NCBI RefSeq assembly: GCF_000473325.1
Contig: NZ_KI421513.1
Coordinates: 294,217 to 358,216 of the forward strand
Source of the DNA: Leisingera caerulea DSM 24564
GTDB taxonomy: Bacteria; Pseudomonadota; Alphaproteobacteria; Rhodobacterales; Rhodobacteraceae
Direction: 5' to 3'
Length of the DNA stretch: 64,000 bases
Shown here: positions 1 through 9,006 of the stretch, piece after piece
Layout: every line of letters starts with the position of its first letter
How positions within the stretch are numbered: the stretch's first letter is position 1
Notes under the pieces: model-generated
What the model was told of the DNA's origin: nothing
Database searches by the model: none
What the model saw: the letters and a program-made list of their open reading frames with translations, nothing else
Translations under genes and position numbers: made by a program

Positions 1-495
1 CATGCAGCGGGCGGCTTCGGGGAACCACTGGTCCCAGCAGATCGCCGCGCCCACGCGCCCGAAGGCGGTGTCCCAAACCTTGAACCCGGTATCGCCGGGG
101 CTGAAGAACTGTTTCTCCTGATAAGCGACGTCATTGGGGATATGCGACTTGCGGTAGATCCCCATGACCGTTCCATCGGCGTCAATCATGGCCAGAGAGT
201 TGAAATAGCTCTGCCCGGCACGCTCAAAGAAGGAAACTGGCAGGACCACCCCCAGCTCCCTCGCCAAGGAGGAGAAATGCCGGATTGCCGTGTTTTCCTC
301 CACCGTGGTGGCCAGCGCGAAATGCTTGTGCGCCTGCTCGATGCAAAAATAGGGTGTCTCGAACAGCTCCTGGATCAGGATCACATTGGCACCGCGGCCG
401 GCTGCGTCGCGCACCAGCGCTTCAGCCGTGGCAATATTGTCTTCCTTGTCCCAGGAACAGCTCATCTGGGTGGCAGCGAGGGTTACGTTACGCAT
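1..495 (-). CDS. aguB: N-carbamoylputrescine amidase, 3' part cut by window edge
   Basis: This nitrilase-superfamily enzyme hydrolyses N-carbamoylputrescine to putrescine, CO2 and ammonia, the last step of the agmatine route. The visible 165 residues start [16 protein letters not shown] and show all three catalytic residues of the superfamily: Glu in LIQELFETPYF, Lys in YRKSHIP and Cys in AICWDQWFPEAA. Roughly the last 120 residues lie outside the window. The ATG overlaps the end of aguA by 8 bases, so the two are translationally coupled. The pairing with agmatine deiminase fixes the substrate more firmly than the fold alone would. Confidence 0.92.
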   Translation of the reverse strand, partial: MRNVTLAATQMSCSWDKEDNIATAEALVRDAAGRGANVILIQELFETPYFCIEQAHKHFALATTVEENTAIRHFSSLARELGVVLPVSFFERAGQSYFNSLAMIDADGTVMGIYRKSHIPNDVAYQEKQFFSPGDTGFKVWDTAFGRVGAAICWDQWFPEAARCM

Positions 496-1507
496 GGGCG
501 GGGGCTCCGGCTTTGGGTTGCTGCTGGGTGATGCAATGGATATTGCCCCCGCCATCAGCGATCGCGTTGGTCAGCACGCCGACTACGATGCGGTCCGGGA
601 ACAGGCTCGACAGGACGTCCAGTGCTTCCTGGTCGTGCTCGGGGAAACCGTATTGCGGGACGATCACTCCGCCGTTGACCAGGTAGAAATTGACGTACGA
701 CAGGAAGCGACGGCTGCCGTCCGGCTTGCGGTCTACAGGCGGCGAGGTCACCTGGAAAATCGTCAGCGGCTGGCCTGCGGCATCAGTCTCCGCTTCCAGA
801 ATGGCGCGGTTGTCCAGCAGGTTCTGATAGTCGGAATCCTCCGGATCGGCGCTGACCTGGCAGAGGACGCCGCCGGGCACAAATGCCGCAACGACATCGA
901 CGTGGCCATTGGTCGAGTCATTCTCCAGCGTGCGGTTCAGCCAAATGATCTTGGACAGGCCCAGCTGCTTGCACAGTTCTGCTTCGAATTCTTCCGGGCT
1001 TGGCCCGCCATTGCGGGTGCGGTGTTCATAGCATTGCCGCGTGACCACACACGTCCCTTTGCCGTCAATATTGAGCGCACCGCCCTCATAGATCATGGCA
1101 GATGGGTTCCGCTTTGCCCCCGCCAGCTCAATGACGCGGGAGGCAACCTTGGCATCTTTCTCGTGGGGCCAATCACCGCCCCAGCCGTCAAAGGTCCAGT
1201 CCACACCAGCAAGCGAGCCATCGTCGCCCAGCACGAAGGTCGGCCCGTTGTCGCGCAGCCAACTGTCATCCAGCGGGCAAGAGACCAGCTCAATATTGGC
1301 TTGGCCTTCAAGCGCTTCGAGCCCATCGCCGTTTTCCGGGTCATAGAGCATGGCCACAGGTTCGAACTGCGCTATGGCCTTGGCGACATCAGCATATTCG
1401 CGTCTCACTTGCGGCAGGCTGTCGCCAAAGGTTCCTTCGGCACAAGGCCAGGCCATCCAGGTGCGCTCATGCGGGACCCACTCGGGAGGCATGCGGTACT
1501 GTGTCAT
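488..1507 (-). CDS. aguA: Agmatine deiminase
   Basis: It converts agmatine to N-carbamoylputrescine and ammonia (porphyromonas-type peptidyl-arginine deiminase fold, guanidino-modifying superfamily). The 339-residue protein begins [20 protein letters not shown], a typical family start. It carries the [10 protein letters not shown] substrate-binding stretch, [10 protein letters not shown] with the catalytic His, and the C-terminal [13 protein letters not shown] with the nucleophilic Cys. The start was chosen because its ATGA overlaps the stop of the upstream aminotransferase by 4 bases. The longer open frame upstream would run into that gene. Length is normal for the family. Confidence 0.95.
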   Translation of the reverse strand: MTQYRMPPEWVPHERTWMAWPCAEGTFGDSLPQVRREYADVAKAIAQFEPVAMLYDPENGDGLEALEGQANIELVSCPLDDSWLRDNGPTFVLGDDGSLAGVDWTFDGWGGDWPHEKDAKVASRVIELAGAKRNPSAMIYEGGALNIDGKGTCVVTRQCYEHRTRNGGPSPEEFEAELCKQLGLSKIIWLNRTLENDSTNGHVDVVAAFVPGGVLCQVSADPEDSDYQNLLDNRAILEAETDAAGQPLTIFQVTSPPVDRKPDGSRRFLSYVNFYLVNGGVIVPQYGFPEHDQEALDVLSSLFPDRIVVGVLTNAIADGGGNIHCITQQQPKAGAPAHA

Positions 1508-2898
1508 GCGAGGTTCACCCCCTGTTTGATGAGATCGTCGGTTGTTTTGCGGATGCCGTCCTCCAGGATGTCGAACATCTGGTCGATCTGGCCATCCGTG
1601 ATCACCAGCGGCGGCGAGAATACGCACATGTTGATGATCGGGCGCAGGATGAGACCGTTTTCCTGGCAATGTGCATCAATCATCGCACCCACGGTTTTGT
1701 CGAGCGCGAGCACATCGTCGGCCGACGCATCTGCTACACACTCGACACAGCCGAGCAGCCCCTTGCCGCGCGCATCTCCGACAAGCGGGAGGTCAGCGAG
1801 AGCTCCAAGCCGTGCTTCGAAATGGGGAGTGACATTTCGCACGTGCTCAAGGATGCCCTCGCGTTCGATGATCTCGATATTCTTGAGCGCAGCGGCTGCG
1901 CTGACCGGATGGCCCGAGTAAGTGAAGCCGTTCGAAAAGGTCGCGTCCCGGGACTTGTCACCGGAAACGTCGGCAATCAGCCGGTCCGAGATGATGCAGG
2001 CCCCCATCGGCACATAGCCTGAGGTCATGCCCTTGGCGCAGGTGATGATGTCAGGAACGATATCGAACACCGCTTCCGAAGCGAACCAGTGGCCCATGCG
2101 GCCAAAACCGGTGACAACTTCGTCAGAGATGTAAAGCACATCGTGCCGACGGCACACCTCGAGGCAGCGCTTGTGGTAGCCCGCCGGCGGGACAATCACC
2201 CCACCCGAACAAAGGATTGGCTCTGCAATTAATGCCGCCACCTTTTCGGCGCCGATCTGCAGAATGGCGTTCTCCAGATCCGCCACCTTTTCATCCAGAA
2301 AGGCCTCGATGCTCTGGCCTTCGGCGCGGACATAAGGGTTCACGTTGGGCAGGAAGTGAGCCAGATGCTCCGCCTGATCCAGCCAGCCCTTGTCGCGCTC
2401 CTTGCCGCTCAACGAGGCCGCCAGATAGGTCGAGCCGTGATAGGCCTTCTGACGCGAGATGACGATTTTCTTTTCCGGCCGTCCCAGAATGTTGTTACGG
2501 AACTGGATGAACCGCAGCGCGCTGTCCACGGCGGTCGAACCGCCGGTCGTGAAGAACACGTGGTTCAGATCCCCCGGCGTACGTTTGGCTATTTCGTGGG
2601 CCAGGCGTGCGGAGGTAGAGTTCGCGTTGTTGAATGGCGAGAAATAAGCCAGCTCGCGCGCCTGTTCCGCCATCGCATCGACGATCTCAGTGTTTCCGTA
2701 ACCGATCTGCACGCACCACATGCCTGCCGGTCCGTCGATCAGGCGCTCGCCCGTTTCCGTCGTGACATAGATGCCTTCACCGCCTTCGGTGAAGGTCCTG
2801 TCATTCTGGCCGATATAGGCCATCCCCTCCCACGGATGAACAAAATGCCCGTTGTCCCAATCGCGGACGGTGTCGAAGTCGGTATTCAGCAGCGTCAT
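1504..2898 (-). CDS. Class III (omega) aminotransferase, probably for putrescine or a related amine
   Basis: A 464-residue PLP enzyme of the class III aminotransferase family. The sequence shows the family core: [14 protein letters not shown] near residue 57, HGSTYLAAS near 154, the PLP-ring Asp in [11 protein letters not shown] (Asp259) and the Schiff-base Lys289 in [14 protein letters not shown]. The ATG at 2898 is preferred over an upstream in-frame ATG because a good ribosome site (GGTGAG) lies just before it. It is the first gene of the aguA-aguB operon, so conversion of putrescine to aminobutyraldehyde is the simplest inference. Family members also use taurine, beta-alanine or other omega-amines, so the substrate is not proven. 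Confidence 0.85.
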   Translation of the reverse strand: MTLLNTDFDTVRDWDNGHFVHPWEGMAYIGQNDRTFTEGGEGIYVTTETGERLIDGPAGMWCVQIGYGNTEIVDAMAEQARELAYFSPFNNANSTSARLAHEIAKRTPGDLNHVFFTTGGSTAVDSALRFIQFRNNILGRPEKKIVISRQKAYHGSTYLAASLSGKERDKGWLDQAEHLAHFLPNVNPYVRAEGQSIEAFLDEKVADLENAILQIGAEKVAALIAEPILCSGGVIVPPAGYHKRCLEVCRRHDVLYISDEVVTGFGRMGHWFASEAVFDIVPDIITCAKGMTSGYVPMGACIISDRLIADVSGDKSRDATFSNGFTYSGHPVSAAAALKNIEIIEREGILEHVRNVTPHFEARLGALADLPLVGDARGKGLLGCVECVADASADDVLALDKTVGAMIDAHCQENGLILRPIINMCVFSPPLVITDGQIDQMFDILEDGIRKTTDDLIKQGVNLA

Positions 2899-2931
2899 GA
2901 TCTCACCTGCGTTGTAACATTTATCACAAAC

Positions 2932-2949
2932 TGAACATACATACATTCA
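2932..2949. promoter_or_regulatory. Imperfect palindrome, candidate operator for the divergent TetR regulator
   Basis: An 18-base sequence, TGAACATACATACATTCA, has matching ends (TGAA/TTCA) around an alternating purine-pyrimidine core. It lies between the aminotransferase and the divergent TetR-family gene, where such a regulator would normally bind. Only the outer 4 bases of each arm are strictly symmetric, so this is a candidate only. Confidence 0.3.
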
Positions 2950-2965
2950 AAGTCAAGAAAAGCTT

Positions 2966-3679
2966 TTGCCTTTGAGCCTTGGTTGTGTGAAGTCATTGGA
3001 AACTCAAGGTCATTCACTCAATGCAGAGAGGTTCAAAGGAGACGTGCGCGATACCGGCCAGCATGAGGAAGGGCTAAACGCCAGGGAATTCAGCAAGTCG
3101 AAGAATCGGCGCCACCTGTTGGATTCCGCCGCGGAAGCCATTTTCAAACACGGCTTCCGGGGCGCAACCATTGCCGCAATCCAGGAGATTTCAGGCCTGT
3201 CGCGGGGCATGATCAACCTGCACTTCAAGACCAAGGAAAACCTTCTGCTGGCTGTCGCCGAAGACTTGTCGAACAGTTACTCCGAACGCTGGAACAAGGT
3301 GGCCCTGGACCCGGGCTTGCCCGCTGCAGAAAAACTGAGGAGGATCATCCAGCTGGATCTTTCCCCGGACTTTCTGAACCGGCGTGACGTCGCTGTTTGG
3401 TTCTCCTTCCGCTCCGAGGTTTACTCGAACCCGGAATACCGCAAGTCTATCGATTCCAGGGATGCGAGCCTGCGGGATGTAATGATTGAGCTCTGCCAAA
3501 CTCTTATTGACGAGGGGAATTACCTTGATGCCGACGCAGAACTCGCAACTGACGGCCTGATAGCGCTCCTTGAGGGAACGTGGACTGACTTCCACCTGCA
3601 TGCAGAAGAATTCGACCGCAGCAAGGCAGAGCGCACCTGCCTTTACATTGCAAAGAGCTTATTCCCAGATCATTTTTGA
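2966..3679 (+). CDS. TetR/AcrR-family regulator (BetI-like)
   Basis: A helix-turn-helix domain occupies about residues 49-95 (NRRHLLDSAAEAIFKHGF, then TIAAIQEISGLSRGMINLHF). A TetR C-terminal ligand domain of the BetI type follows, with the typical WFSFRSEVYSNPEYR and EGTWTDFHLH stretches. The gene diverges from the aminotransferase-aguA-aguB operon and probably represses it, perhaps responding to a polyamine. The start is uncertain. The TTG at 2966 gives an unusually long 48-residue leader before the HTH, and a GTG at 2987 or a later codon may be used instead. Confidence 0.85.
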   Translation: MPLSLGCVKSLETQGHSLNAERFKGDVRDTGQHEEGLNAREFSKSKNRRHLLDSAAEAIFKHGFRGATIAAIQEISGLSRGMINLHFKTKENLLLAVAEDLSNSYSERWNKVALDPGLPAAEKLRRIIQLDLSPDFLNRRDVAVWFSFRSEVYSNPEYRKSIDSRDASLRDVMIELCQTLIDEGNYLDADAELATDGLIALLEGTWTDFHLHAEEFDRSKAERTCLYIAKSLFPDHF

Positions 3680-3864
3680 TCTCATTCAAGTATGACTGCC
3701 ACGATCAGTTTCCGGTTGCCGAAGTGCTGAAGGAAAACTCAAACGAATTGGCTGACACGGTCCGATTGGAGACTCTCCCATTCAGTACGCCAGTTCAGCC
3801 ATTTCGAAGTCAGTGAACCTCTTTTGTTGCACAAATGGCCAATCGCCAGGTTCCATTCATCTTT

Positions 3865-4659
3865 TCAGTTGATCAGATCGGGGAGTTTTAGCCGGTCGGT
3901 CAGGTATGGCAACCGGGATTGGGCCATTGGAACCGCGCCTTTTCCCATGCGTGCCTTCAACAATTCTTCGCCCGTCCCTGCTCTGGCCAAGTCCTGCCCA
4001 TTGGGCGCGACGACACAGCTGCCCCCGAAATAGTCCATGCCATTTTCATGCCCGCAGGAATTTGCGTAGCAAACGAACACCCCGTTTTCGAACGCGCGCG
4101 CAGGGATGACGGTGTTTGCCACCACACCCCATTGCGCGCCCAAAGCGGTGGGAACCAGAACCAGCTCTGCCCCGGCTTGGGCAACCGCCCGGAAGGTTTC
4201 AGGGAACTCGGCGTCATAGCAGATCAGTGTGGCAGCTTTGAACCCTTCCAGCTCGAACAGCGTGTAGGTTTCGCCAGGGCTGAAATGGTCCCCTTCAAAG
4301 CCAGGAGGCAGCAGCAGTTTGCGGTGGGTTGCCAGCAGGTTTCCATCCTTGCCGATGCACGAGGCTGAGTTAAACAGGTCACCGCCAGATTGCTCCGCAA
4401 ATCCGTAGTGGATCGCCACCTGGTGCTCCCGGGCGAGTTCCGCGACCACCTGCGCCGATGGACCGTCTGCTGGTTCCGCCCAGTCCGAAACCCGGCTGCC
4501 GATGTTATATCCGGTCAGAAACAGCTCAGGCAGCACCAGCAGATCGGTGTGCTGCCCTTGCAGCCGGGTCAGACAGCTGCCAAGCCACGCCAGCCGCGCC
4601 TGCGGACCGTCAAGGTCCGCAGGGCTTTGGGCAACTGCGATATTCAGGTTGCCTGTCAT
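3865..4659 (-). CDS. Nitrilase-superfamily carbon-nitrogen hydrolase
   Basis: A 264-residue amidase-like enzyme with the full catalytic triad: Glu45 in LVLPELFLTGY, Lys114 in THRKLLLPPGFEGD and Cys147 in LICYDAEFPE. The family hydrolyses amides, carbamoyl groups or nitriles. Here the likely substrate is a product of the adjacent M24 hydrolase or of the compound imported by the TRAP system. It is the last gene of the five-gene minus-strand cluster, 3 bases downstream of the M24 gene. Length and motifs resemble R-stereoselective amidases and omega-amidases, but the exact substrate cannot be read from the sequence. Confidence 0.85.
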   Translation of the reverse strand: MTGNLNIAVAQSPADLDGPQARLAWLGSCLTRLQGQHTDLLVLPELFLTGYNIGSRVSDWAEPADGPSAQVVAELAREHQVAIHYGFAEQSGGDLFNSASCIGKDGNLLATHRKLLLPPGFEGDHFSPGETYTLFELEGFKAATLICYDAEFPETFRAVAQAGAELVLVPTALGAQWGVVANTVIPARAFENGVFVCYANSCGHENGMDYFGGSCVVAPNGQDLARAGTGEELLKARMGKGAVPMAQSRLPYLTDRLKLPDLIN

Positions 4660-4662
4660 GGC

Positions 4663-5820
4663 TCAGCCCTTGCTCAGCAGGATTTCACGGGGATAGCTGG
4701 TGATGTATTCGATACCGGTTTCTGTCACCACAACCGAGTCGCCGATCCGGCCCGCGGTCACGCCGTCCACCGAAATGCCGCCATCGACCGCAAAGGTCAT
4801 GCCCGGCTGCAGAACAGTCTTGTCGCCTTCCTTCAGCTCCGGGGCTTCCAGATAGGCAACGCCGATGGAACGGCCGGTGCGGTAGCCGGTCTCGTAACCG
4901 CGAGTGCGGTAGACTTCGTTGGCGGCAGCGGCCACATCCTCGGCCAAAACGCCCGGGCGCATGGCAGCAATCGCGGCTTGCTGCGCTTCAATGGCAGCTT
5001 CCTGCACATCACGTGCCTGGTCGGTCACATCGCCGATGTGGAACATCCGGTCGAAGCCCAGCTTGTACTGCTTGAACTGCGCCATGTTGCAGAAACAGAA
5101 ATAGACCGGGTCGAATTTCTCGTAGGCTTTGACGCTGGCACGGCGATGCACCATCGAGGCATCGGTGCCGCTCTGCAGGATCTGCAGGTTGTGGATCATC
5201 GGCGAGACGAAACGATCCCAGCCCTTGTCCGTCAAGAAGGAGGCCGCCTTGTGCGAGCCTGCTTCGATCACCGCCAGCGCGGATTCGTACTCGCGCGCTC
5301 CTTCGCGCAGGCTGTCATGAGCGGCGGCCATCATGGCACCGGCAATCTGTCCTGCTTCCTTCATGACGCTGATTTCAAACGGTGTCTTGATGGTGCGCAT
5401 GGCGCCAAGCACCGGCGAGATATCCTTGAGCGGCACGCCGGGATAGGTGTCATCAAGGTGGTTGCGCACGATTGCAGGAATGGTGCTTCGTTCGATCCAG
5501 ATCTCCTTGGGACTTTCGCCCAAGGCATTGGCCAGGGCGCGGCCCCAGCTGCGCGGGCCGATGTCTTCCCAGGTCTGCACATCCTCGACCCAGGTCATTT
5601 CCGCCACCATCTCGGATTCCATCAGCGGGGTGATGACAACCGGCGCGTCCTGCGCATCGACCACCAGCATCGAGGGACGGCCGAATTCGATCCCGAGATA
5701 GCCCCAGAAGCCCGCCAGGTAGGCGATAGAGCTTTCATCGGTGAACACCGCTTTGCCGATACCTGCCTGGCGCATGCGGTCCTGCAGGATGAGGGTGCGT
5801 TTCTTGGCTTCTTCCAGCAT
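4663..5820 (-). CDS. M24-family (pita-bread) hydrolase lacking the canonical metal ligands
   Basis: A 385-residue protein with an N-terminal creatinase-like domain (about 1-140) and a C-terminal pita-bread domain (about 150-380). The positions that bind two metals in aminopeptidase P and prolidase are changed. The first Asp pair is replaced in FDPVYFCFCNMAQF, the TGHGIG His segment reads TGRSIGVAYLE, the first Glu is Asp (MTFAVDGG) and the last Glu is Gly (GRIGDSVVVTE). This resembles metal-independent members such as creatinase and perhaps ectoine hydrolase (EutD/DoeA). The ATG at 5820 is preceded by AGGAAG. It clusters with a TRAP transporter, so an imported N-containing solute is the likely substrate. 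Confidence 0.8.
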   Translation of the reverse strand: MLEEAKKRTLILQDRMRQAGIGKAVFTDESSIAYLAGFWGYLGIEFGRPSMLVVDAQDAPVVITPLMESEMVAEMTWVEDVQTWEDIGPRSWGRALANALGESPKEIWIERSTIPAIVRNHLDDTYPGVPLKDISPVLGAMRTIKTPFEISVMKEAGQIAGAMMAAAHDSLREGAREYESALAVIEAGSHKAASFLTDKGWDRFVSPMIHNLQILQSGTDASMVHRRASVKAYEKFDPVYFCFCNMAQFKQYKLGFDRMFHIGDVTDQARDVQEAAIEAQQAAIAAMRPGVLAEDVAAAANEVYRTRGYETGYRTGRSIGVAYLEAPELKEGDKTVLQPGMTFAVDGGISVDGVTAGRIGDSVVVTETGIEYITSYPREILLSKG

Positions 5821-5869
5821 GTGCTGACTTCCTTCTGTTAGGTGGATTGAGTGGCGGACAGCGGGCAAA

Positions 5870-7165
5870 TCAGCCCAGCAGCCCGGGCAGGAAAAGGGCT
5901 ACCGGCGGCACGAAGGTCACGATCAGGACCATCGGCAAATGCCCCAGCAGCAGGAACTTCATCGTCGGGCCGACATAGACCGACAGCGATTGGCGGGTCA
6001 CACCGCCAGCCATGTAGAGCAGCGGTGCGCAGGGCGGAGAGATGTTGCCCAGGCCAAGGTTGGTGCCGACGATGGCAGCAAAGTGGATCGGGTCCAGGCC
6101 GATTTTCTGAGTGACGGGCAGCAGGATGATGGCTGCCAGCACGCCGCCGGACACGTCGTCGATAATCATGCCCATGATCAGCAGTAGCAGGTTGATCAGC
6201 AGCAGGATGACAATCTTGTTGTCGGAAATCGTCAGCAGCAGATCGGCAAACTGGGTCGGCACCTTGGCCAGAACCATGCCGCGGCTCATCACGAACAGGA
6301 AGAACAGCACCATCAGGATCGCGCCAGTCAGCCGCGCGGCTTCAACCGTGGAGTTGAACAGCGACTGCATCGGCAGCGAGCGGTAGATCGCAATGCCCAC
6401 GATCAGCGTGTAGACCAGCGCAACCGCACCCGCCTCGGTCGGGGTGGCGATACCGCTGTAGATCCCGCCCAGCACAATCACCGGCATGATGATTGCCAAG
6501 CTGGCCTTCTTGCCGGTGCCTGCGGCCTCGGCCAGGGTTTCGCGCAAGGGCAGCTTGGGAGCGGTTGTGATGGTCTGGTTGTTGCGCAGGAAGAAGAAGT
6601 TCAGCCCGCAATAAATCAGTGCCAGCAGCACGCCCGGCCCCATCGTGGCGAGGAAGCACTTGGCGACGGACTCCCTGATTGCAATGGCGAAAACGATCAT
6701 CGGGATCGAAGGCGGGATCATCAGCGCCAGCACCGAGGACACAGCAACAAGCGCGGTGGCATGGCCGGGCGGGTAGCCCTCCTTGATCATCCGCGGCACC
6801 ATGATCTTGCCAATGGCGGCGATGGCGGCCGAAGCACTGCCCGAAATTGCTCCGAACAGGGCGCAGGTCAGCACGGTCACCGCGCCCAAGCCCCCCTTGG
6901 TGCGGCCGACAAAGGAATTGACGAAGTTCAACAGCCGCTCGGAGATGCCGGAGGCGCCCATCAGCGTGCCCGACAGGATGAACAGCGGGATTGCCAGCAG
7001 CGAGAAAGCGCTGACCTGAGAATAGCCGTAGCCGGCATGGAAGGAGATATTGGTGCCGGACATCAGCCCGTAGCCAAGCGCCCCGGCGCCGAAGGCGAAC
7101 CCGACCGGAACCTCGATCAGCAACAGGAAGATGATGGCCAGGAAGGCAATGAGGAAGAAGGTCAT
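5870..7165 (-). CDS. TRAP transporter large permease (DctM type)
   Basis: A 431-residue, strongly hydrophobic protein with about 12 membrane segments. It begins MTFFLIAFLAIIFLLLIEVPVGFAFG and contains the DctM motifs GASGISERLLNF, SGSASAAIAAIGKIMVPRM, ALMIPPSIPMIVFA and TNLGLGNISPPCAPLLY. It is the sodium-coupled transport channel of a tripartite ATP-independent periplasmic system. It sits between the small permease gene (4 bases away) and the M24 gene, in one transcription unit with the binding protein. The substrate is unknown; the neighbouring hydrolases suggest an amide- or ring-containing organic solute. Confidence 0.95.
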   Translation of the reverse strand: MTFFLIAFLAIIFLLLIEVPVGFAFGAGALGYGLMSGTNISFHAGYGYSQVSAFSLLAIPLFILSGTLMGASGISERLLNFVNSFVGRTKGGLGAVTVLTCALFGAISGSASAAIAAIGKIMVPRMIKEGYPPGHATALVAVSSVLALMIPPSIPMIVFAIAIRESVAKCFLATMGPGVLLALIYCGLNFFFLRNNQTITTAPKLPLRETLAEAAGTGKKASLAIIMPVIVLGGIYSGIATPTEAGAVALVYTLIVGIAIYRSLPMQSLFNSTVEAARLTGAILMVLFFLFVMSRGMVLAKVPTQFADLLLTISDNKIVILLLINLLLLIMGMIIDDVSGGVLAAIILLPVTQKIGLDPIHFAAIVGTNLGLGNISPPCAPLLYMAGGVTRQSLSVYVGPTMKFLLLGHLPMVLIVTFVPPVALFLPGLLG

Positions 7166-7169
7166 GAGG

Positions 7170-7775
7170 TCAGTCTCCGCCCTGTCCGGTCACAAGCGCG
7201 CGCGCTTCGAGAAAAAATTGCAGAACCAGGTAGAGGATCATCAGCGCAAAGCCGGAGACCATGCTGAAATCCCAGATGTACTTGGGCAGCCGCATGTAGG
7301 TGCTCTTGCGGTTCAGCGAGAGGTTGTAGGCAGCGAAATCCCAGGCGAACCAGGCAAAGACCAGAACCGTCACCAGACAAGCCAGGGTGCCGAACAGGCG
7401 CACCGCCAGCAGGGTCTTGCGGCTCTGCGTCAGCAGGGTCAGCACGCCGCCCTCGATGTGGTCGCGCTCGCGGGTGCAATAGGCCATGCCGATAAAGTAG
7501 ATCCAAAGGGCCAGCATCGGCGCCAGTTCCTCGATCCCCAGAAAGGGCGAGGAGATCACGTACCGCATGAACACCTGCGCCGCCATCAGCAGCCCCAGCG
7601 AGATCATCGCACCGAACAGCATCACCCGCATCAGCAGGGCAACCCTGTCTTCAGCCGCATAGAAAACGCCGAGCCCGCGGTAAACCGGTGCCGCAGCATC
7701 GCTGCCTGCCGGCATGATCGGCTCAGGTGTCAGGACGTTGTCCAGGCTGTCCGTGTGCAAAAGTTCTTTGGTCAT
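7170..7775 (-). CDS. TRAP transporter small permease (DctQ type)
   Basis: A 201-residue protein with a hydrophilic N-terminal tail of about 45 residues and four membrane segments. The DctQ signature region VFMRYVISSPFLGIEELAPMLALWIYFIGMAY lies in the middle, continuing into the RERDHIEGGVL stretch. It forms the membrane complex with the large permease encoded directly downstream. The N-terminal tail is longer than in many DctQ proteins; the ATG chosen has the sequence MTKELLHTD and no better start is obvious. Confidence 0.93.
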   Translation of the reverse strand: MTKELLHTDSLDNVLTPEPIMPAGSDAAAPVYRGLGVFYAAEDRVALLMRVMLFGAMISLGLLMAAQVFMRYVISSPFLGIEELAPMLALWIYFIGMAYCTRERDHIEGGVLTLLTQSRKTLLAVRLFGTLACLVTVLVFAWFAWDFAAYNLSLNRKSTYMRLPKYIWDFSMVSGFALMILYLVLQFFLEARALVTGQGGD

Positions 7776-7837
7776 GCGCCGTCCTCCTCAGCCGGTGCAG
7801 TGCCCGGGGCAGCCCCCCGGGCACGGGAAAGCGGGGA

Positions 7838-8842
7838 TCAGTTGGTGCCCGCGGCAGCCTTGATCTGGCCCATCACGTCGGCGCCGATGATCTGCTCCAT
7901 GTAGGGGTATTCCACTGCGGTCACCTGCTGGCGGTAGGACTCCAGCTGCTCAGGTGTCAGCTCGACAACCTCGATGCCGGCCTCCTTCATCTGGGCAAAC
8001 CACTTGGGGCTTTCGGCCTCAGCGTTTTCCCAGGCCCAGTTCACCGCCTCATCCGCGGCGGTGCGAATCCAGCCCTGCTGCTCTTCACTCAGGCTGTCGA
8101 ACCAGCGCTTGTTGGCTGTCCAGAAAGTGTGCTCGAAGTTCTCGCGGGTGAAGACATAGGCGCTGACCACATCCTTGAACAGCAGCACCTCGGACGGCGG
8201 TGAATAGGCGCGGCCATCGATGGCTCCGGTCTGCAGGGCTGTATGCACCTCGCTGAAGGCCATAGGGACCGGGGCAAAGCCGGTTGCCTTGTAACGCTCG
8301 ATCGCCATCGGCATGCCCGGCACCCGCATCTTGAAGCCTTGTGCCTCTTCCGGGAAACTGGTGGGCACATCGACGCCCTTGCGCACCACAAAGCCGGTGA
8401 AATCGGTCGGGATCGTGCCCAGCAGCACCATGCCCAGATCGTTCATGATGCCGTCATAGACGGAGTTCATGACCGAGCCCGGCCCATAGACTTCGCGCCC
8501 GGTTTCCCAGTCGCTGGCGACATAGCCCAGCACTGACACATCCCACCGCGGGTCCAGCTCAGAATGGTTCCAGGACATGGTCATTTGCACCGCGCCCTGC
8601 GACACCTGCTCGACGATCGAGGTCCAATCCCCCAGGTCGCCGCCTGGATGGTAGTCAACGTTCAGCGTGCCGCCGGACAGTTCCTCCAGCCGTGCCGAGA
8701 AGCGCTCGGACACCTGATGGAAGATGTGCTGGGTGTCCATCACATGGCCCAGAATGAAGTCTTCAGCCCGCGCCGCAGGCAGCGTGGCAGCCAGAACGCC
8801 AGCCGCCGCGGCACCCGCTTTTATCAGTGTTGCGATCCCCAC
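7838..8842 (-). CDS. TRAP transporter periplasmic substrate-binding protein (DctP type)
   Basis: A 334-residue exported protein with a signal peptide (MGIATLIKAGAAAAGVLAAT, cleavage after AARA near residue 26). A DctP domain follows: FILGHVMDTQHIFHQVSERF, then MRVPGMPMAIERYKATGFAPVPMAFSEV with the conserved substrate-carboxylate Arg region, and LQTGAIDGRAYSPPSEV. It is the first gene of the minus-strand cluster and is transcribed from the divergent promoter region at 8843-9006. Its affinity would define what the cluster catabolises; this cannot be deduced here. Confidence 0.93.
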   Translation of the reverse strand: MGIATLIKAGAAAAGVLAATLPAARAEDFILGHVMDTQHIFHQVSERFSARLEELSGGTLNVDYHPGGDLGDWTSIVEQVSQGAVQMTMSWNHSELDPRWDVSVLGYVASDWETGREVYGPGSVMNSVYDGIMNDLGMVLLGTIPTDFTGFVVRKGVDVPTSFPEEAQGFKMRVPGMPMAIERYKATGFAPVPMAFSEVHTALQTGAIDGRAYSPPSEVLLFKDVVSAYVFTRENFEHTFWTANKRWFDSLSEEQQGWIRTAADEAVNWAWENAEAESPKWFAQMKEAGIEVVELTPEQLESYRQQVTAVEYPYMEQIIGADVMGQIKAAAGTN

Positions 8843-8911
8843 GAAGGTTTCCTCCCTGTTCGTGTTTCAGTCGCGGCTCGAATCGAAACTCCAGCCTTGC
8901 AATTTGCTAAG

Positions 8912-8921
8912 CTGTGTACAG
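8912..8921. promoter_or_regulatory. Candidate GntR operator in the divergent promoter region
   Basis: The 10-mer CTGTGTACAG has symmetric CTGT/ACAG arms and lies midway between the TRAP operon and the divergent isomerase-like gene. FCD-type GntR regulators often bind short TGTATACA-like palindromes, and such a regulator is encoded two genes away. The match is short and may be chance. Confidence 0.3.
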
Positions 8922-9006
8922 ATATTGCGTCAATACTTGATTTTTTCCAAATTTTGGCCTTCAAATTGATATGCTGCATGCACCACCCTCAAGTCACGGA
9001 GAGAAA

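Noticed and set aside
386..1921. Long open frame on the plus strand across aguA and the aminotransferase
   Set aside because: It is the mirror of high-GC genes on the minus strand; its protein has no family features, while the minus-strand proteins are clearly recognisable.
4663..5820. DMSP lyase DddP (also an M24-fold protein of roseobacters)
   Set aside because: DddP keeps its metal-binding residues and has a different N-terminus; this protein lacks the ligands and does not resemble it beyond the fold.
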